Positions 25,954-35,466 of a stretch of DNA of 64,000 bases are shown in pieces (the stretch's first letter is position 1; each line of letters starts with the position of its first letter). Location of the stretch: assembly GCA_963975425.1 (NCBI GenBank), contig CAXBGS010000001.1, forward strand, positions 1,364,001-1,428,000, written 5' to 3'. The stretch is from CAXBGS01 sp963975425 (GTDB lineage Bacteria; Planctomycetota; Planctomycetia; Pirellulales; Pirellulaceae). Made by a program: the position numbers and the translations under genes. The notes below the pieces were generated by a model. It was not told the origin of the DNA. It was given only the letters and a program-made list of their open reading frames with translations, and ran no database searches.

Positions 25954-27666
25954 TTAATTGCGTTGTGTAGTCTTGGCGTCGACTGTGTCTTGTCGTTCGG
26001 AGGTCTTCGTTGGGCCTAACGACTCTGCGGACTGACGGTTCCACCACTCGCTTGCTTGTTGGTCGGTCCATTGATTGCCGCACTCGCAACTCTCAATCGC
26101 ACTGGCCAGTTCCATCACGTTAGCGAAACGCTCGCTTCGATTTTTACTTAGGCATCGAAGCACCGTGCGTTCAAGGTCGGCTGGGATTTCGTGATCGTCT
26201 TGCGATAGTGGTGGCACTGGATCGTTCGCGTGTTTTGCGATAATCGCCATCACGCTGGAACCTGCAAACGGGGGCGCACCGGTTAATGCAAAATACGCCA
26301 CACAGCCCAGCGAATAGATATCGCTTCGTCCATCGACCTCGTCGTACGCAGTCGCTTGCTCAGGAGACATATACGACGGCGTGCCACTGAAACCACGATG
26401 TTGCCCAGTAGGAACATTACGTTCTTTGACGAGCCCGAAGTCCAATAGTTTGGCAACGTCGTACTTTCGGCCACGACGGGAAACAAAGATGTTTGCCGGC
26501 TTGAGATCGCGGTGAATCAGCCCCATCGAATGCGCTTCGTCCAACGCATCACAGATTTGTCGCAGTAAGTACGCCACGCGCGCCGGGGCGAGTTTTCCGT
26601 GCTTATTGACCAATTCCTCCAGGCTCATTCCCGGCAATAGTTCCATCACATAGTAAAATGTGCCATCATCGGTGTGGCCATAATCAAAAATCTCGACCGT
26701 GTTCCAGTGTGTCAATTTTGCGGTCGCCTTGACCTCTTTCTCGAAGCTCGCGATCGCTCGTCCGTCGGCCTCGCTTTCTGGCTTGATTAACTTAATCGCA
26801 CAAGGTCGTTTTAGAAGCACATGTTCGGCTTCGTGGACGACGCCCATCCCGCCACTTCCCAGTCGTGTGCCTAATTTGTATTGCCCAAACTGCCGAGCCT
26901 TGAATGCTTCACGACGCACCGAATTGATGACATGAGATCCATAGGTACCAACGGCCGCTGCAACCAACGTCAGCGGCAAAGGGCTGGTGAATTCAATTGA
27001 TCTGATCATCTCATCCACGTCCCGCGATAACCAACGCAGAGACAACAGTACCAAGTAAGGAACGCACGCCATCGGAATCATGACGATGGCCCCTCGTTGC
27101 CAGCGATTGGGCACAAAGATCCCATAGGTCAACACCAGGATGCTCCAAGCGGCAAGGTAAGCGTGTTGGACCGCGGCGATACTCGTTGCGTTTGCAACAG
27201 CCGCAAAGAATGACAGGCGAGTCACCATCATCAAAATCAGTTGTACTGAAATCGCACCGAATACCGTCGCTTCAAAAATCCGAAGTTGACCGATCGTAAA
27301 TTCTGTCGTGCTCCGCAGTGCAAACGCAACGCCGACCAGTACCGCGACAATCATCGCTCGAAACCAAATCAGGTCGGTCGACATAGCAAGTAGGTTGCCG
27401 ACGAACGCAGTGCCCAGCAAAACGGATGTGATGATCGCCGCAGCCAGCAACCGACCACGAAGCAGGTCGCTGGTTTCGTCAGCAAATCTTGGCTTGGTTC
27501 CTTCAATGAACCCGACTTGTGGACGCGAGACGTCAAGCGAGCTCGGTGTGACGCTCTCGACCGAGGCTTGCGATTGGTAAGTGATCGTCGGTTCGAAATT
27601 GTTGATCAGTTGTGCCTCAAGAGGGACGGTCGGGTTGATTGACGCAACGGGATGCACATCAGTCAC
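25954..27666 (-). CDS. Serine/threonine protein kinase with N-terminal multi-pass membrane domain
   Basis: A 570-residue protein with a GTG start at 27666. Residues 1-65 are polar. About six hydrophobic helices span 70-245, and a complete kinase domain follows: GSGGMG loop 271-276, Lys292 in AIKLI, HRDLKPAN at 385-392, DFG at 409-411 and SPE at 434-436. The tail is Gln/Ser/Thr-rich. This order, membrane block first and kinase last, is the reverse of the PknB type, in which the kinase is N-terminal and an external sensor follows the helix. The helices could themselves sense a membrane signal. It stands alone, next to the RAYT remnant. Confidence 0.9.
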   Translation of the reverse strand: MTDVHPVASINPTVPLEAQLINNFEPTITYQSQASVESVTPSSLDVSRPQVGFIEGTKPRFADETSDLLRGRLLAAAIITSVLLGTAFVGNLLAMSTDLIWFRAMIVAVLVGVAFALRSTTEFTIGQLRIFEATVFGAISVQLILMMVTRLSFFAAVANATSIAAVQHAYLAAWSILVLTYGIFVPNRWQRGAIVMIPMACVPYLVLLSLRWLSRDVDEMIRSIEFTSPLPLTLVAAAVGTYGSHVINSVRREAFKARQFGQYKLGTRLGSGGMGVVHEAEHVLLKRPCAIKLIKPESEADGRAIASFEKEVKATAKLTHWNTVEIFDYGHTDDGTFYYVMELLPGMSLEELVNKHGKLAPARVAYLLRQICDALDEAHSMGLIHRDLKPANIFVSRRGRKYDVAKLLDFGLVKERNVPTGQHRGFSGTPSYMSPEQATAYDEVDGRSDIYSLGCVAYFALTGAPPFAGSSVMAIIAKHANDPVPPLSQDDHEIPADLERTVLRCLSKNRSERFANVMELASAIESCECGNQWTDQQASEWWNRQSAESLGPTKTSERQDTVDAKTTQRN

Positions 27667-27775
27667 ACACTCTGGTTAGTTCGCTATCGGTTCGCAGAGG
27701 TTCAATGTCTTGAAATCGAATCAGTAGCTCTGCCACGGAGCAACTTTCATGAGCCAAACACGCAGGAAATACATT

Positions 27776-29164
27776 TCAGAATGGGCTAACGTAATTCATC
27801 CAAGCCTTCATTCGCAGCATGACTCGTCGGATGAGGTGGGTCGCTTGTGCCTGATTGGTGTAGACCGCACCGGAACCAATCGCACCTCCGGGTAGGCGTG
27901 TCAGGTCAATGTTTTCGTTGTTGTCCATCTTAAGGACAACGCCGAACGGCATGGCTAATTGGGACTCGACCGGCGCGCCGGGGACGTTGCCGCCGGGGGC
28001 CATCTGACCGAGAGGCGTTAGCCAAGCAATTTTCTCGACTTCGCCTGTAAAGATTTGACCTGGATAGAGTTTAAGCGTGACCTCGACTGGCTGACCTGGT
28101 TCCACATGTCGCATCGCGTATTGACTGACGCCGACAACGAGTCTTGTTTGTTTCGCATCGACGAAAGTCATTGCAGCGCGAAGGGGAAGATTGCTGACTC
28201 GTTGACCAGGGCGCAGAGTGACCCCCATCGCCCAGCCGTCCGATGGTGCTCTCACGGTCGTTTTCTGTAGATCAAACAGAGCTTTGTGAAGCTGAGATTT
28301 CGCAACTGCGACGCTCGTATGTTCATCGCCGATCATCGAGTTCGCCGCCAGTTCCGCATCCCTCAATTCAGCTTGAACGCGCGGGATTTCGGTTTCTATC
28401 AGCTGTTTCAAAAGCAAATCTGCAGCGCGAACGCTCGCCTTGGCGGCAGAGACTTTTGATTCCGCGGCAGCCACACCGTCATCAGCGCTAGTGATGGATA
28501 GCTTTGCGGCATCACGCTGCGAAGTCAGGCTTGTGTATTGGACTTCGAGCCGATCAACATCCGATGCGGAACCGGCCCCCGTGCTTTCCAATTCCTTCAT
28601 TCGTTCGAATTCACGGCTGGCCGCGGCAACTTGGACCTGAAGGTCAGCCAATTGATTCGTCGCTCGCTCTCGTTCCGTTTTTGCTTGCCGCAAAGCCGCT
28701 TCGGAGCCCGTGAGTGCCGCAGTCGCAGATACCTGCTGCGTTTTTGCGATGTCGATCTGCTGTTGCGTTTTCGCGAGATGTGTCTTGGCCAGGGTAACGG
28801 AATTCTTCAGACGCTCGACGTTGTGCTTTGCGTCTTCCAGCGTTGCGGTAAGTTGGTCGACAACGGCTTGGTAAGGCTCCGGATCAATCTTGAATAATAC
28901 GTCGTCTTTCTTCAGCGGAGTCAGACCCTCGACCGGCACTTCGATGACTTCACCAGTGACGTTTGGGACGATTTCAATGACATATTGATAAACATTCACG
29001 TCTCCCGTCGGAGCGCCCCATTGCATCGGAACGAACAGGGTGACGAGAAGAATCAGCATCCATAAAATCGGCGACAGTTTCCAGAACAGGTTGAGTCGGA
29101 CGACACCCCGGTTTACCAGCAGTGCCAAAGCGGCGACGTAGAGAAGCGTTAGGAAAACAATCAT
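27776..29164 (-). CDS. yiaV: HlyD-family membrane fusion/periplasmic adaptor protein (YiaV-like)
   Basis: A 462-residue protein from an ATG at 29164 that overlaps the DUF3302 stop (ATGA). Two hydrophobic segments lie near the N-terminus (about 1-17 and 27-46). The first lipoyl half is IEIVPNVTGEVIEVPVEGLTPLKKDDVLFKIDP, a long coiled coil covers about 100-290, and the second lipoyl half is TTVRAPSDGWAMGVTLRPGQRV. A beta-barrel region follows (VVGVSQYAMRHVEPGQPVEVTLKLYPGQIF). E. coli YiaV/YiaW has the same pairing of HlyD with DUF3302; no transport ATPase or outer membrane factor lies nearby. It probably acts in efflux or envelope maintenance, substrate unknown. Confidence 0.88.
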   Translation of the reverse strand: MIVFLTLLYVAALALLVNRGVVRLNLFWKLSPILWMLILLVTLFVPMQWGAPTGDVNVYQYVIEIVPNVTGEVIEVPVEGLTPLKKDDVLFKIDPEPYQAVVDQLTATLEDAKHNVERLKNSVTLAKTHLAKTQQQIDIAKTQQVSATAALTGSEAALRQAKTERERATNQLADLQVQVAAASREFERMKELESTGAGSASDVDRLEVQYTSLTSQRDAAKLSITSADDGVAAAESKVSAAKASVRAADLLLKQLIETEIPRVQAELRDAELAANSMIGDEHTSVAVAKSQLHKALFDLQKTTVRAPSDGWAMGVTLRPGQRVSNLPLRAAMTFVDAKQTRLVVGVSQYAMRHVEPGQPVEVTLKLYPGQIFTGEVEKIAWLTPLGQMAPGGNVPGAPVESQLAMPFGVVLKMDNNENIDLTRLPGGAIGSGAVYTNQAQATHLIRRVMLRMKAWMNYVSPF

Positions 29165-29397
29165 TTCATTGTTCCTGCATTCTCGTCGGGCGAACGGGTG
29201 TATGCCCAGATGTAGGCCAGTGGCAGAAGCACTCCCATCGTGAGCAGTCCCATCCATCCGCAAACGGTGATGGCGTCGGCTTGCGGATGTTTTCGTTCTC
29301 TGGCGATGCGGCCTGGCATGATTGCAATCAGCCCCGCCGCGACCAAAGCTGTCAGCGTGAGCACAATCAAAATGAGAAGTGCGAACCCGTCAAGCAT
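29161..29397 (-). CDS. yiaW: DUF3302 small inner-membrane protein (YiaW-like)
   Basis: A 78-residue protein with two membrane helices, about residues 5-27 (LLILIVLTLTALVAAGLIAIMPG) and 45-65 (WMGLLTMGVLLPLAYIWAY). The intervening loop RIARERKHPQADAIT matches the DUF3302 pattern. It precedes the HlyD-type gene with a 4-bp overlap, the arrangement of yiaW-yiaV, so the two products probably work together in the inner membrane. The molecular function is not known. Confidence 0.88.
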   Translation of the reverse strand: MLDGFALLILIVLTLTALVAAGLIAIMPGRIARERKHPQADAITVCGWMGLLTMGVLLPLAYIWAYTRSPDENAGTMK

Positions 29398-29654
29398 TGA
29401 ATTTGTTCCTGGATATGAGGCTTAAAGGACTTAAGTGTTTCCAACGAAAACGACCTTCCTCAGAGCGAGAATACGTCCATGAGGTGTGATTGGATGACCG
29501 CGGTGCATGATGTTGTCTCATTGCATGTGTGAACTCATCAGTCCAGTGCTGTCGCGGTAAAGCATTTCATCGCTACGCTTGGCGCAGCGTGAATGTGTGG
29601 CGAGATCTGCATGTCATTGGCTATCTCATGGCGGCAGCGATGTTGGTTGTCGAA

Positions 29655-31949
29655 TCAGTCCGTTAACGTGATCGTCACTCGGTCAAGTTCGCCCGTAAAA
29701 GGGAACGGGCTTCCCTCATAATTCGGATCGACCTGAGTTCCATAGTCGATGCCAATGTCGAAAGTTTCGGCAAGTGAATAGGTGCTGATGTGCATGCGTG
29801 GCATGTCGATCGTATCGACCCGTACATCATTGACGTACAATTCTCCAGTGCCACCAAAGGGCTTGGTCAACTGAAAGTCAAACTTCAGGTCGGTCTTGCC
29901 TTTGGGCAAAGCTTTTGATGTCAAGTGATAATGCACACCGTCAAGGAAGTTGTAATCAAAATGCAGCTTGCCATCTTTGAGATACATCGAATAGCCGCCG
30001 GTCATTCCACCGCAAGAAACAATGACTCCCTCTTCGTCGCCATTTAGATCAATGGTCGTTTCGATCTTGTGCGAACGATTCTTAACGGGCGCGGACGCTT
30101 TCTCGGCGATGCGGATGGCACCGGGCGCGTAGTAGACGAATTCCTTTTGATCGCCGAACAGGATCGTGTTGATGTTGGCCATCCTGGTGATCATATCGTC
30201 ATACAGCGGGTAGACGTTGTTCTTGAACGCCTCTTCGTCGAACAGTTTCTTTAACTCGTCAAGCTTATCGGGATACTTGTCAGCCAGATTGCTGCTCTCG
30301 GAAAAGTCTTCGGCGACGTGATAGAGTTCCCATTCATCTTGGTCGAATGGAAAGGTTGCGTTGACCACCCAAGGCATCCGTTTGCCGTGCAGCGTGACCG
30401 CCTTCCAGCCGTCGGACCAGATCGCGCGATTGCCGAACATTTCATAGTACTGGACCTGTTTCGCATTCGGTGCACTGGCGTCGTCGAATGAGTAGTTCAT
30501 TGGGATTCCCGTGAAATCCTGCTGTGCGATCCCATGGTACGTCTTAGGCATCTCGATGCCAGCGGCCGCCATGATCGTGGGGGCGATGTCGCTGATGTGG
30601 TGATATTGTTTGCGGATTTCGCCTTTGGCTTTGATCCCCTTGGGCCAATGAACGACAAGAGCATCCGCCTGTCCGCCGCGATGTTCGCTCTGCTTGAAAT
30701 ACTTGAATGGAGTGTTACCGGCCATGGCCCACCCGGCGTGATAGTGGGGATACGTGTCCGCTTGCCCCCAATGGTCCAGGTGACGCAGGTTGGCGTCGAA
30801 GGGAGTCTGCATGCCGTTAAGCACGTAGGTTTCGTTAAAGGTGCCCGCCAGACCACCTTCGCCGCTAGCACCGTTGTCGGATGTGACGAAGATCAATGTA
30901 TTGTCGAGTTCACCAATGCGTTTCAGTGTTTCGATCACGGTACCGATCTGGGCATCACAATACTCAAGTTGTGCTGCAAAAACTTCCATCTGACGAGCGT
31001 ACAGTTTTTTGTGGTCGGAATCGAGCGAATCCCATGCAGGGATCTCTTTGATTCGACTCGTCAGTTTGGTGTTTGCGGGGACAATCCCAATTCGCTTTTG
31101 ATTCGCCAAGATCGTCTCGCGAGTCGCATCCCAGCCCTGATCGAATTTGCCTTTGTACTTATTGATGTAGTTGTCGGGAGCATGGTGCGGCGAGTGCATC
31201 GAACCTGACGCCCACAGCATCATGAACGGCAAGTCCTTGTCGAGCGACTTGTGACCGGTGATCCACAGATTGGCTCGGTCAGCCAAGTCTTTGTCCAGAT
31301 GTTCGGCGGTGCGACGATATGGTTCGGGGTGATGATCGTCCCACATCACCGGGATGAACTGGTGGACATCGGCGGCCATGAAACAGTACGAGTGAGCGAA
31401 ACCTTCATGGCTTGGCCAGCGATCAAAGGGCCCCAGCTGTGAAACCTCGTACAGCGGCGTGTGGTCCCATTTGCCGATCGCATAATTCACGTAGCCTTCC
31501 GCTTCCAGATAGTTTGCCACTGACTTGGCCGTTGGCGGAACGATCGCGTTGTAACCCGGAAACCCCATGGCGGTCAGCGCGTGGGAGCCAAGTCCAATCG
31601 TATGCGGATTGCGTCCCGCCATTAGCGTAGCGCGCGAAGGTGAACAAAGCGCGGTGGTATGGAAATTATTGTAGCGCAAACCGCCGGCGGCCAGTTTGTC
31701 GATATTCGGCGTCTGGACGAGACCGCCAAAGGATCCGATCTGTGCAAAACCAGTATCGTCTAGAAGGAAAATGATGACGTTTGGGGCATCTTTGGGTGGA
31801 CGCTTCTTAGGCTCCCAGTACTCGCGAGATTCTTCGTAGCTCTTTGCGATCTTTCCTTTCCACTGTGGCACATTCTCCTGAGCAAGAGCGAAACTCGAGA
31901 GCGTCGAAACCGTCGCGCAAAATAGCAATGACAAGAGTGTCAGTCTCAT
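29655..31949 (-). CDS. Large secreted arylsulfatase with C-terminal beta-sandwich domain
   Basis: A 764-residue sulfatase with a signal peptide (residues 1-23, ending SFALA). Motifs: FLLDDTGF (61-68), formylglycine site LCSPSRATLMAG with Cys102, GKWDHTP (Asp in place of Leu in the usual GKWHL) and VTSDNGASGEGG. These, and an overall length about 200 residues above the simple sulfatases, resemble the long bacterial arylsulfatases of the S1_4 type. Residues from about 640 form an additional beta-rich domain (IETTIDLNGDEEGVIVSCGG, FDYNFLDGVHYHL). It lies downstream of the non-coding region at 31950-32886 and 257 bp upstream of the DUF3302 gene. Confidence 0.93.
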   Translation of the reverse strand: MRLTLLSLLFCATVSTLSSFALAQENVPQWKGKIAKSYEESREYWEPKKRPPKDAPNVIIFLLDDTGFAQIGSFGGLVQTPNIDKLAAGGLRYNNFHTTALCSPSRATLMAGRNPHTIGLGSHALTAMGFPGYNAIVPPTAKSVANYLEAEGYVNYAIGKWDHTPLYEVSQLGPFDRWPSHEGFAHSYCFMAADVHQFIPVMWDDHHPEPYRRTAEHLDKDLADRANLWITGHKSLDKDLPFMMLWASGSMHSPHHAPDNYINKYKGKFDQGWDATRETILANQKRIGIVPANTKLTSRIKEIPAWDSLDSDHKKLYARQMEVFAAQLEYCDAQIGTVIETLKRIGELDNTLIFVTSDNGASGEGGLAGTFNETYVLNGMQTPFDANLRHLDHWGQADTYPHYHAGWAMAGNTPFKYFKQSEHRGGQADALVVHWPKGIKAKGEIRKQYHHISDIAPTIMAAAGIEMPKTYHGIAQQDFTGIPMNYSFDDASAPNAKQVQYYEMFGNRAIWSDGWKAVTLHGKRMPWVVNATFPFDQDEWELYHVAEDFSESSNLADKYPDKLDELKKLFDEEAFKNNVYPLYDDMITRMANINTILFGDQKEFVYYAPGAIRIAEKASAPVKNRSHKIETTIDLNGDEEGVIVSCGGMTGGYSMYLKDGKLHFDYNFLDGVHYHLTSKALPKGKTDLKFDFQLTKPFGGTGELYVNDVRVDTIDMPRMHISTYSLAETFDIGIDYGTQVDPNYEGSPFPFTGELDRVTITLTD

Positions 31950-32886
31950 GGTGAGTCCCTGTGAAAAATTAGGTCACGAAAGTGAAGGGCCGTTAAAGAT
32001 GCCTCGATAAACCAAAGAGCAGTGCAGTTAAAGCAATGCAGTTTCGGGCCACATCGCCCACCTTATCGTACAATCGCCGAAGTCCTGAATGCAAAGTTTG
32101 CACGAATGACTGGGCATTAAAAATGAACTCGGTTGCCGATCGGCTTTCGTGGGATCGTTCGCATGCGTCTTGTCTTTGGAACTTGACGCGAGCAACGTTG
32201 AGACGCCGGGTTTGTGTGCGACTTGCAACCGAATGGCTCAGGTTGAGCGGCTTCGTTCTGTACGGAGCTTGGTTGCGGACTCCATGAAGCTGTTGCTAGA
32301 TCTTGCCGATTCGCCTGCAGGCAACTCGCGCACGGTGAGGTCGCTGAATAACTGAGAAACGGAACCGTCGGTCCTTTCACGCAGTCGCCACGCAAGTTCT
32401 CATCGCAATGAAAATCTCAGAAAACACTCCATCGTCTCAAAGCGTGCGCGGATCCGCCGATCCGGAGTGTCGATCTAGCAGATGCATCGGGAATCTTTGT
32501 GCACGCATTTCGAAACGTGTTCGTCGGCTACTTCGGTATCGGCCCGGCACGTGTGTCCAAGAATGCTGGGGCAAGTGCCGAGTCCAACACAGCAAGCGGA
32601 GCCGGGCGTTGTTTCCGACGTCGAACGTCGTCTAACGAATTGCCAACTGAGTTGTTGATTCGAGCAGCCGGATCCGACCAGCCAGCAAACGATTGCGTTG
32701 CCGTACTCGCGAAATTCGCAGAGAGCCAACAAGTGATCGACAGCGCCCACTATCATGAGGAAACGAGAACTGACGTAGCGCCCGCGAGCCGTTTCCAGCA
32801 TCTGGTTCTTCGGCTCGCCCAGCCGCTCACGCGTTGCTTCATCACGGTGATGGAATTCGGAACGACGTTAACCCGCGAGATAAGAA
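31950..32886. other. Long non-coding stretch upstream of the stress gene cluster
   Basis: About 940 bp between two divergent genes. Several open frames of 60-155 codons exist on both strands, but none has a signal peptide, domain motif or ribosome-binding site. Near the sulfatase end there is a short imperfect direct repeat, gcagtgcagtt / gcaatgcagtt, at about 32019-32043. It should hold promoters for both flanking genes; the rest is unexplained. Confidence 0.5.
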
Positions 32887-33390
32887 GTGGATCATTCGTG
32901 CTACTTTTCGAAATCGAAGGTTCTCGTCCCGTTCGACTTTTCAGAATTCTCGAGGAATGCGGTTGAGATCGCGTGCAGCGTCGCGAGCCGCAACGAACAA
33001 TTGACGGTACTGCATGTCATCAACCCGGCTCAGCTATATGGCTTTGATGACAACGGTGGCTACGAAATCGGTGGCGGAATGAGTATCGCGATGTCGAACG
33101 TCGAAGGGGCCCAAGAAATCGAACAAGCGAATGAGCAGCATGCGCTTGATGCGATGCGGGCAATGTTTGCCGATTCCAAGTATGCGGGCCTTCGATTCGC
33201 GACAATGGTTGCCGACCCGAAACGTGGAATTGTTGAATTCGCTTCGCGAAATGATTTCGAGTTGATCGTCATACCATCTCATGGGCGTACCGGCACCAAG
33301 CGTTTACTCATTGGTTCCGTTGCCGAGCAAGTCACCCGTATGTCGCCTTGTCCGTTACTCGTGCTGCGTGCAACGAACGAACGCGGCTGA
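32887..33390 (+). CDS. Universal stress protein (UspA family), single domain
   Basis: A 167-residue cytosolic protein from a GTG at 32887. It begins with the Usp strand SKVLVPFDFSEFSRNAVEIA and ends with the nucleotide-binding signature PSHGRTGTKRLLIGSVAEQVTRMSPCPLLVL (G-2x-G-9x-G-S), so ATP binding is expected. Proteins of this family accumulate under starvation, hypoxia or dormancy. It is the first gene of a 15-kb run of stress- and ion-related genes; the next, a carbonic anhydrase homologue, is 418 bp away. Confidence 0.92.
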   Translation: MDHSCYFSKSKVLVPFDFSEFSRNAVEIACSVASRNEQLTVLHVINPAQLYGFDDNGGYEIGGGMSIAMSNVEGAQEIEQANEQHALDAMRAMFADSKYAGLRFATMVADPKRGIVEFASRNDFELIVIPSHGRTGTKRLLIGSVAEQVTRMSPCPLLVLRATNERG

Positions 33391-33808
33391 CCCACGCCTG
33401 CCGTTCGGCTGAGCACACTTGAGACACGGCTGGACGCAAGTATCCGTTACGAACTAGCACTCCGATCTTTTGGAAGTTTTCGCTAAGGTCATTAGGTCTG
33501 TCGTCCAGATCAAGTGTGCCTATGTTCGGTGGCCAGTTGCGACGTCTCATCCGACGCGGCAAGTTCCTTGTAGTGTGTGCATATACGTCCAACCGGGGCC
33601 CGTGATTTCGAAAGTCGATACGGGTTGATGAAATGCAAATGAAAAGTGCCAGCGATCCGTATGCCAAGCCTTATGATGTTGCGCATGTTGCGTCTTATCC
33701 AATCGCGAAGATTGCCTTGTCGTTGGCACAGTGATTGCGTTTGACGCCATTGCATTTGAGTTGATTCTTCAAAATTGGTGGAAGTGCGTAGCCTGAAGGA
33801 GCCAATCC
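33391..33808. other. Intergenic region, no gene seen
   Basis: About 420 bp between the universal stress gene and the carbonic anhydrase homologue. Only short motif-free frames are present. A GAAGGA ribosome-binding site for the downstream gene lies at its end. Confidence 0.45.
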
Positions 33809-34456
33809 ATGACACACCAAGACAGCCCGAGCAGAGAGGGCTTGGCCAGGTATTTGCAGCTGCAGACGATGCGAGGACTAAGCTTGCGACCGAGGAGTTT
33901 GGTTGTTTCGTGTTGCGATTTCTGGGGCGATCCTCATCTTTTATCGGGAACACGGCCAGGTGAGATGCTGCAGATCAAGACGCCGGGCAATATTGTTCCG
34001 CCGCTGGGAATTTCTCCGAACGCCGAATCTGCCACCATCGAAATGGCAATCAATGAATTTCAAGTCTCGGACATCATCGTGCTTGGGCATACGCCCTGTC
34101 GTTGCATTGCCAATTTGATGTCGCCAGAGAGCCTGCACACGATGCCCCGCGTTGGCGAATGGCTTCAGTATGCCGATGCGACGCGGCAGATCGTTCAGAG
34201 CAAGCACGCCGATCGGACGGCCTATGCGCAAATCGATGCAGCCACCGAAGAGAACGTCTTGGTACAACTCAATCACTTGAAAACGCATCCTTCGGTATCG
34301 ACCGCAATCGCGATGGATAGGGTCGCTCTGCATGGATGGTTGTTTCGAGCCGAGTCCGGTGAATTAGAGACGTATGTGCCGAAGATGCGGCGTTTCGTAT
34401 CGGTCACTGCGGACGCGAATCCGAACCGTTCAGCTGCTGACTGCGTGGTTGCGTGA
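33809..34456 (+). CDS. Beta-carbonic anhydrase homologue with altered active site
   Basis: A 215-residue protein of the beta-carbonic anhydrase fold, ATG at 33809 with GAAGGA upstream. The zinc ligands are present: Cys35 in VVSCCDFWGDP, then His94 and Cys97 in VLGHTPCRCI. The GNIVPP segment (60-65) also matches. In canonical enzymes the first motif reads C-S-D-S-R, where Asp and Arg form the dyad that controls the zinc-bound water. Here it reads C-C-D-F-W, so Asp37 is kept but the Arg is Trp39. CO2 hydration may therefore be lost or changed. Its stop overlaps the next gene as GTGA. Confidence 0.85.
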   Translation: MTHQDSPSREGLARYLQLQTMRGLSLRPRSLVVSCCDFWGDPHLLSGTRPGEMLQIKTPGNIVPPLGISPNAESATIEMAINEFQVSDIIVLGHTPCRCIANLMSPESLHTMPRVGEWLQYADATRQIVQSKHADRTAYAQIDAATEENVLVQLNHLKTHPSVSTAIAMDRVALHGWLFRAESGELETYVPKMRRFVSVTADANPNRSAADCVVA

Positions 34457-35466
34457 ACACCTGCGCGGGCTCGCCAGGTCTCACCATGGAACCCCCGTCG
34501 ATGCTCCTCCTTTTGCTTTCCATTGTTTGCTTTCTCGCAGCGTCCGGATTGATGGCAGCGGTGGATGCGGCAATCCTCAGTGTGACTCATCCTGAAATTG
34601 ACGTTTTGGTTCAGGATGCCCGCTGGGGCGCGCGACGTCTGAGCCGAGTCAAGCAGGAACTGTCGCAATCGGTCGTGGTGATCGTGATCCTAAGCAATAC
34701 GATCAACATTTTGGGACCGGTTCTCGTCAGCCTGCAGGCTTTCCGCTTGTTTGGCACCGAAGGCGTTGCTGTGATCACGGCCGTCCTGACTCTGGGGACG
34801 ATTTTGTTTTCAGAAATCGTTCCGAAGTCGATCGGGGCGCACTACGCACCGCTGATCTCGCGGGTTTCTGCGCCCGCAATCCTGGCATGCCGATATCTCT
34901 TGTACCCATTTGTAATCGCCTTTGCATGGATATCGAATCAGTTCACTCGAGGCGACCGGCATGTGGGAACCGAAGAACAAGTTCGCTCGCTCGTTCGCAT
35001 CGGCCAGCGGGCCGGGTATATCGAAAGAGATGAGAGCGAGATGATTCATCGCGTTTTTATTCTCAACGACAAGAGCGCTGCAGAGATCATGACACCGCTT
35101 GACCGAGTGAAGGCTCTGAGCACCGCGTTGACGCTTCAACAGGCATCAGCGCAGGTCCTGCATGGGCAGTATTCTCGGTATCCCGTGTTTGGCCAAACAA
35201 CCAACGCGGTCAAAGGCGTCGTGCTGGCACGGGAAGTCCTGCGGGACTCACAATCGGAACCGCAGAAGCTCATTTCGTCGATCACGCGTCCTGCATTGAT
35301 CGTTGACGCAAAGACCAAGTCGGACGAGCTGATTGGGTTGTTCCGCCAGCGACGCTCGCAGATGGCGATCGTCCAAGACTTGGGGAAGACCGTTGGGCTG
35401 GTCACCCTCGACGATGCACTGAACCAGCTGATTCCAGAGACCGGCATTTCCGCTGGATCGAAGTAA
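34453..35466 (+). CDS. CNNM/DUF21 and CBS-domain membrane protein (CorC/hemolysin C-like)
   Basis: A 337-residue protein. The GTG at 34453 overlaps the preceding stop; an ATG at 34486 is the alternative start. Residues about 15-155 form the DUF21/CNNM membrane domain with four hydrophobic segments and the conserved ILFSEIVPKSIG motif. A CBS pair follows (IMTPLDRVKALS, YSRYPVFG, GVVLAREVL, IVDAKTKSDELIGLFRQRRSQMAIVQD, GLVTLDDALNQLI). The usual C-terminal CorC_HlyC transporter-associated domain is absent. The family is linked to magnesium or cobalt efflux and resistance. It is translationally coupled to the carbonic anhydrase homologue. Confidence 0.9.
   Translation: MNTCAGSPGLTMEPPSMLLLLLSIVCFLAASGLMAAVDAAILSVTHPEIDVLVQDARWGARRLSRVKQELSQSVVVIVILSNTINILGPVLVSLQAFRLFGTEGVAVITAVLTLGTILFSEIVPKSIGAHYAPLISRVSAPAILACRYLLYPFVIAFAWISNQFTRGDRHVGTEEQVRSLVRIGQRAGYIERDESEMIHRVFILNDKSAAEIMTPLDRVKALSTALTLQQASAQVLHGQYSRYPVFGQTTNAVKGVVLAREVLRDSQSEPQKLISSITRPALIVDAKTKSDELIGLFRQRRSQMAIVQDLGKTVGLVTLDDALNQLIPETGISAGSK

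Noticed and set aside
32499..32966. A 155-codon plus-strand frame before the universal stress gene
   Set aside because: Composition is unlike a protein of this genome, there is no motif or ribosome-binding site, and it overlaps the start of the Usp gene.
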